Shown piece after piece: positions 6,581 through 10,231 of a DNA stretch of 10,231 bases. The position numbers and the translations under genes are program-made. Where the stretch lies: positions 1 to 10,231 of the forward strand of contig CAMDOY010000105.1 of NCBI GenBank assembly GCA_945903655.1, written 5' to 3'. Below the pieces are notes generated by a model, which did no database searches, was not told the origin of the DNA, and was given only the letters and a program-made list of their open reading frames with translations. Within the stretch, counting starts at the first letter, position 1. The number at the start of each line of letters is the position of its first letter. Origin of the DNA: Rhizobium sp. Q54. Lineage in GTDB: Bacteria; Pseudomonadota; Alphaproteobacteria; Rhizobiales; Beijerinckiaceae.

Positions 6581-6991
6581 AACCCCCGCCATCTTGCACA
6601 CCAGCGCCCATTCCTCATCGGTCACCGGCTGCACCGACAGCCGCATGGAGGTGACGAGGGACATTTTGGAGAGCGCGGGGGTCGCCTTCACTTCGGCGAG
6701 AGATACTGGCCTTGGCAGTGGCTTCACCGCCTTGAAATCCACCATGCCGAACTTGCCGCTTTCGTCGGAGGGGTCGGGGTAGAAAGTCTTGATGACCTCC
6801 ACGATCCCCACGATCTCCTTACCCTCGTTGGAATGGTAGAAGAAGGCGTGGTCGCCGATCTTCATGGCCATGAGCTGCTGCTTGGCGAGATGGTTGCGCA
6901 CCCCGTTCCAATGGGTGCCCTTGGCCCCCGCCGCCACCTGATGGTCCCAGGACCAGACCGAGGGTTCGCTTTTGACCAGCCAGTGCGCCAT
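6578..6991 (-). CDS. EVE-domain protein (thymocyte nuclear protein 1-like)
   Basis: The 137-residue product is essentially one EVE domain. Visible family features are the MAHWLVKSEP start, the W-x-GVRNHLAKQQL segment (about 28-40), MKIGDHAFFYHSNEGKEIVGIVEV (about 43-66), YPDP, a VDFKAVKPL strand, the SLAEVKATPALSKMSLVTSMRLSVQPV stretch and a closing EEWALVCKMAGV. EVE domains belong to the PUA-like fold and are known or predicted to bind modified bases in DNA or RNA. The stand-alone bacterial form has no settled role. The ATG at 6991 begins the conserved start motif directly. The gene lies 12 nt downstream of the YciI-like gene, so the two are almost certainly co-transcribed. Its stop codon TAG is formed by the outer end of the heptamer inverted repeat. 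Confidence 0.9.
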   Translation of the reverse strand: MAHWLVKSEPSVWSWDHQVAAGAKGTHWNGVRNHLAKQQLMAMKIGDHAFFYHSNEGKEIVGIVEVIKTFYPDPSDESGKFGMVDFKAVKPLPRPVSLAEVKATPALSKMSLVTSMRLSVQPVTDEEWALVCKMAGV

Positions 6992-7003
6992 CTTTTCGGT
7001 CCC

Positions 7004-7288
7004 TTAGAGCGTTGCGCCGAAGGTGCGCCGCCAGGGCTTCACCTCGCTGGCGCTGAACAGGCCGACCTTGGCGAAGGGGTCGCCCGCGAGCAGGGCCTTG
7101 GCGTCGGCCTCGTCGGTGGCCTCGATCACCAGCATGGAGCCGGTCATCTGGCCCTCGGCGCCCAGAAAGGGCCCCGCCAGAAGAATGCGCGCCTTGTTGG
7201 CCTCCAGCCAGGCGAGATGCTCGGGCCGGTGCTGCATGCGGATCTCCAGACCATCGGGCTTGTCGGTGCAAAGGGCGACGAAATGCAT
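7004..7288 (-). CDS. YciI-like protein
   Basis: This 94-residue protein belongs to the YciI family of small ferredoxin-like alpha-beta proteins. Related domains act in dehalogenation or dioxygenase-like reactions, but the stand-alone members lack a defined reaction. Family features are the MHFVALCTDKPDGLEIRMQH start, RPEHLAWL, the ILLAGPFLG turn, TGSMLVIEATDEADAKALLAGDPFAKVGLF with the conserved DPF, and VKPWRRTFG at the end. The ATG at 7288 is chosen because GGAGG stands about seven to ten bases upstream and homologues begin there. The frame is open further upstream but would run into the end of priA. It follows priA by 55 nt and precedes the EVE gene by 12 nt. YciI and EVE genes are, to my knowledge, frequent neighbours in alphaproteobacteria, which suggests a shared but unknown role. 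Confidence 0.88.
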   Translation of the reverse strand: MHFVALCTDKPDGLEIRMQHRPEHLAWLEANKARILLAGPFLGAEGQMTGSMLVIEATDEADAKALLAGDPFAKVGLFSASEVKPWRRTFGATL

Positions 7289-7343
7289 GGGAAGTCCTCC
7301 GTTCGACGGCAAGCTAGACGATTTCGCGGCGCAGGGGAATCGC

Positions 7344-9578
7344 TCACAAAAAGGAATGGGGGTCCACATCGATGGCGACCCGCACGCCGCCGCGCTCGGG
7401 CGGCGCCGCATCAATCATGGCGCGCAGGAAGCCCTGCAGATCCGTGCTGCGCGGCGCCTTCAGCAGGATGCGGAAGCGATGGCGCCCGCGCACCACCGCG
7501 ATGGGCGCCTCGGCAGGGCCAAGCACCATGATGTCGTCAGCGCTGGGCAGGGCGCCGGGGCCGGTCACCCGCCAGCGGTCCGAGGGCGGCAGGCCATGGG
7601 CGGCGCGGGCGAGCGCGCGCGCGTGGGTCTCAGTGGAGGCCCGGTCATTGCCTGAAATGATGAGCGCGGCGAGGCGTCCGAAGGGCGGCAGGCCCGCCCG
7701 TTCGCGCGACGCGATCTCCTCCGCGTAGAAGCGCTCGGTGTCGCCGGACAGCAGCGCCCGCATCACGGGATGGTCGGGCTGCCAGGTTTGCACCAGCCCG
7801 CGCCCGGGCTGATCGCCGCGCCCGGCCCGTCCCGTCACCTGTTGCAGCAGCTGGAAGGTGCGCTCGGCGGCGCGCGGATCGCCTGAGGATAGGCCCACGT
7901 CGCCGTCCACCACGCCCACCAGGGTGAGGCGGGGGAAGTTGTGGCCCTTGGCGACCAGCTGAGTGCCGATCACGATGTCGAAATTGCCTTGCGCGATCTC
8001 CTCCAGCTCGCGCCGCAACCGCTCCGTGCCGCCGGGAAAATCCGAGGAGAGCACGAGGGTGCGGGCCTCTGGAAAGAGGGTCGCAACCTCTTCCCCCAGC
8101 CGCTCCACGCCCGGGCCGCAGGCGGTGAGGGAATCCACCGTCTGGCATTCCGGGCAGGCGTCCGGCCGCCGTTCGATATGGCCGCAGTGATGGCACACCA
8201 GCGCCTTGCGGAAGCGATGCTCCACCAGCCAGGCCGTGCAATTCGGACATTGGAACCGATGGCCGCAGGACTGGCACAGGGTGAGGGGCGCATAGCCCCG
8301 CCGGTTGAGGAAGAGCAGCGCCTGCTCCTGCCGCCCGATGGTCTCGCGCACGGCTTCGCACAGGCGTGGCGAAATCCATTTGCCGCGCGGGGCCGCCTCC
8401 TTGCGCAGATCAATCGCCTTGATGGGGGGCAGGGTGCGCCCGCCAAAGCGCGCCTCCAGCCGCAGATGGGCGTAGCGGCCCTGCTGGGCGTTAACACGCG
8501 ATTCGAGAGATGGCGTGGCCGAGGCCAGCACGACAGGGCAGGCCTCGATGCGCCCGCGCACCACCGCCATGTCGCGGGCGTGATAGCTCACGCCATCCTC
8601 CTGCTTGTAGGCCCCCTCGTGCTCCTCATCGACGACGATGAGGCCTAGCTGCGCGAAGGGCAGGAACAGGGCCGAGCGGGCGCCCGCCACCACCCGCACC
8701 TCGCCCGAGGCGACCCCGGTCCAGATGCGCGAGCGTTTGCGCGGGGCGACCCCCGAATGCCATTCGGCCGGGCGCACCCCAAAGCGCTGCGCGAAGCGGT
8801 CGAGAAACTGGGCGGTGAGGGCGATTTCCGGCATCAGAAGCATGGCCTGCTTGCCCACCCGCAGGGCCTCCGCCACCGCCTCGAAATAGACCTCGGTCTT
8901 GCCCGAGCCGGTGACCCCTTCCAGCAGGGTCACGGAGAATTTCTGCGCGGCGACGCTCAGGCGCAAGGCGTCGGCGCCCGCCTGTTGGTCCGGCTCCAGC
9001 GGCAGGGCGGCGAAGTCGGCTTGCGGGGGCAGGGCCACGGGCTCGGCGGCGAGCGAGATCGCCTCCAGCGCGCCCTCGTCCACCAGCCCGTCGATGACGC
9101 CAGCCGAAACGGCGGCGGCCTCCGCCAGCACGGATTTTGGGAAGGCGAGCCCGCCCTCGGCGGCGGCCAGCACCCGCTTGCGGGCGGGGGTCATGCGCTC
9201 GGGCTGGCCGCCGGTGAGGCGCACGCCGATGCGGATGGGCTCAGGCCCGGCTGCGTCCGGCGCCCGCACACCCATGCGCAGAACCATGCCACGCGGCGCC
9301 ATGGTCCAGCGCGCCACCCAGTCGACGAACTGGCGCAGGGGGTCCGCCAGCGGCGGCAGATCGCGTTTGGCCTTGATGCTTTTCAGGTTCCCGCCGGGCG
9401 CCTTGCGGGTTTCCCAGACGACGCCCGTCACCTCCCGCGAGCCCAGCGGCACCAGCACGAAATCGCCAGCCTCAACCGCCATGCCGCGCGGCACGCGATA
9501 GGAATAGGCGATATCCACCGCCACCGGCGTCAAGACGTCGGCGACCATCTCCTCGGCATCTGGAAAGAGGCTGCTCAT
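7344..9578 (-). CDS. priA: Primosomal protein N' (replication restart helicase PriA)
   Basis: PriA recognises stalled forks and D-loops, unwinds the lagging arm with 3'-5' polarity and directs reloading of the replicative helicase. The 744-residue product matches family length (732 in E. coli). The N-terminal 3'-end-binding domain spans about 13-110. The helicase core has Walker A GVTGSGKTE (221-229), the LLMPEIALT motif (247-255), DEEH (317-320), SATPSLESR and LLFLNRRGYAP. Eight zinc-binding cysteines sit between the helicase halves at 435, 438, 444, 447, 462, 465, 475 and 478. The second RecA-like lobe has IVIGTQLVAKGHNFP and QVTGRAGRGDQPGRG. The start ATG at 9578 lacks a strong Shine-Dalgarno. 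The gene heads a probable priA - YciI - EVE unit and is divergent from the exported LprI-like gene. Confidence 0.97.
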   Translation of the reverse strand: MSSLFPDAEEMVADVLTPVAVDIAYSYRVPRGMAVEAGDFVLVPLGSREVTGVVWETRKAPGGNLKSIKAKRDLPPLADPLRQFVDWVARWTMAPRGMVLRMGVRAPDAAGPEPIRIGVRLTGGQPERMTPARKRVLAAAEGGLAFPKSVLAEAAAVSAGVIDGLVDEGALEAISLAAEPVALPPQADFAALPLEPDQQAGADALRLSVAAQKFSVTLLEGVTGSGKTEVYFEAVAEALRVGKQAMLLMPEIALTAQFLDRFAQRFGVRPAEWHSGVAPRKRSRIWTGVASGEVRVVAGARSALFLPFAQLGLIVVDEEHEGAYKQEDGVSYHARDMAVVRGRIEACPVVLASATPSLESRVNAQQGRYAHLRLEARFGGRTLPPIKAIDLRKEAAPRGKWISPRLCEAVRETIGRQEQALLFLNRRGYAPLTLCQSCGHRFQCPNCTAWLVEHRFRKALVCHHCGHIERRPDACPECQTVDSLTACGPGVERLGEEVATLFPEARTLVLSSDFPGGTERLRRELEEIAQGNFDIVIGTQLVAKGHNFPRLTLVGVVDGDVGLSSGDPRAAERTFQLLQQVTGRAGRGDQPGRGLVQTWQPDHPVMRALLSGDTERFYAEEIASRERAGLPPFGRLAALIISGNDRASTETHARALARAAHGLPPSDRWRVTGPGALPSADDIMVLGPAEAPIAVVRGRHRFRILLKAPRSTDLQGFLRAMIDAAPPERGGVRVAIDVDPHSFL

Positions 9579-9697
9579 GGGCGCAGGAGTAGCACCTTGG
9601 GCGGGGAAACGGAAAAGGGCGGGGGATGACGCGCGCGGTTTTTGATCGCATGATGGCCCTGTTCAAGTCGCCTGCCGCGCAGGGTCGGAGCCACGCC

Positions 9698-10231
9698 ATG
9701 AAACCAGGTCTTTCCCGGATCTCATTGCTTCTGGCCTGCGCCCTGTCGGCGCCCGCCTACGCCTTCGATTGCAAGGCCGCCCGCAGCCCCATCGAGAAGA
9801 CGATCTGCGCCGACGCAGGCCTGCTGGCGCTCGGTGGCAAGATCGGCAAGGCCTATGGAGCCTTGCGAGCGATGGGCGATGCAGGCGCCAGAGCGGCCCT
9901 TGCGGGCTCACAACGCGCCTGGCTCGCCACCCGCGACGCCTGCCTCAAGGAGGAGAAGGCGAAAGCATGCCTCGCCGGGCGGATGAACCGGCGGCTCGCC
10001 TATCTCACGGGCCGTCCCGAGGCGGGGCCGGGCGCCGCGAGCCGTCTCGTGCCGCTGATTCGCTGGAGCAAGGCGCCGACCAAGGCCGAGCGGCGGATCG
10101 AGGCCTTCGCTTTCGCTTCGCCCGCAACCGCCGGTGAAAAGCTCTTCAACGAGCTGGTGCGCGGGGTCATCGATGAATGGGTTGCTGACATGAGCGGGGA
10201 GCCCCAGAGGGCGACGACCCTCGAGGTCACG
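9698..10231 (+). CDS. Exported LprI-like (DUF1311) protein, partial at 3' end
   Basis: An open frame runs from the ATG at 9698 to the window end (178 codons, no stop). The product begins with a signal peptide (MKPGLSRISLLLACALSAPAYA, cleavage likely before F23), so it is periplasmic or secreted. Residues 23-105 match the LprI N-terminal domain: FDCKAARSPIEKTICAD, a helical LALGGKIGKAYGALR segment, the QRAWLATRDAC motif and four cysteines at 25, 37, 82 and 91 that should pair as disulfides. Some LprI proteins inhibit host lysozyme, but most bacterial members have unknown function. From about residue 115 a second region begins (IRWSKAPTKAERRIEAFAFASP) that I do not recognise; it may be a DUF3298-type domain. 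In-frame ATGs at 9650 and 9653 are possible starts. I prefer 9698 because GGAG lies seven bases upstream and the signal peptide starts there. Confidence 0.8.
   Translation, partial: MKPGLSRISLLLACALSAPAYAFDCKAARSPIEKTICADAGLLALGGKIGKAYGALRAMGDAGARAALAGSQRAWLATRDACLKEEKAKACLAGRMNRRLAYLTGRPEAGPGAASRLVPLIRWSKAPTKAERRIEAFAFASPATAGEKLFNELVRGVIDEWVADMSGEPQRATTLEVT

Noticed and set aside
8905..9501. Plus-strand open frame of 199 codons over the priA start
   Set aside because: It is antisense to the PriA Walker A region, with Ala/Ser/Arg-rich shadow composition.

Overview
The window is GC-rich throughout, with strong G/C bias at third codon positions. Its gene content and order are those of an alphaproteobacterial chromosome: secA divergent from a parvulin-type peptidyl-prolyl isomerase, followed by argJ and a mutT-like Nudix gene, then a convergent priA - YciI-like - EVE-domain block. 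I place it in Alphaproteobacteria from codon use, protein character and recalled synteny. I cannot name a genus.

Layout. Positions 1-93 (minus strand) hold the first 31 codons of what looks like a tyrosine-type site-specific recombinase, cut by the window edge. Positions 94-208 are non-coding, AT-rich and full of short repeats around a TAGGT core. This stretch runs into the stop codon of secA (209-3004, minus), so the left edge looks like the boundary of an integrated element placed at the 3' end of secA. A short divergent intergenic region (3005-3223) carries a good sigma70-type promoter for secA. Rightwards on the plus strand follow an exported peptidyl-prolyl isomerase (3224-4075), argJ (4208-5458), a small predicted lipoprotein (5530-6036) and a mutT-like Nudix hydrolase with a TTG start (6092-6493). 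On the minus strand, reading towards these, are priA (7344-9578), a YciI-like protein (7004-7288) and an EVE-domain protein (6578-6991), closely spaced and probably co-transcribed. At the right edge an exported LprI-like protein begins (9698 onward, plus strand) and is cut by the window end.

The genes are mostly housekeeping: protein export (secA) and periplasmic folding of exported proteins (isomerase), arginine synthesis (argJ), nucleotide-pool sanitation (mutT) and replication restart (priA). No complete novel system is visible. Two spots stand out. The first is a 90-bp inverted repeat made of GGCAGTC heptamers at 6491-6580. It sits exactly between the convergent mutT-like and EVE genes, and its two mirrored ends supply the TAG stop codons of both. 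The second is the recombinase/repeat junction abutting secA. No gene-free stretch exceeds 300 bases.
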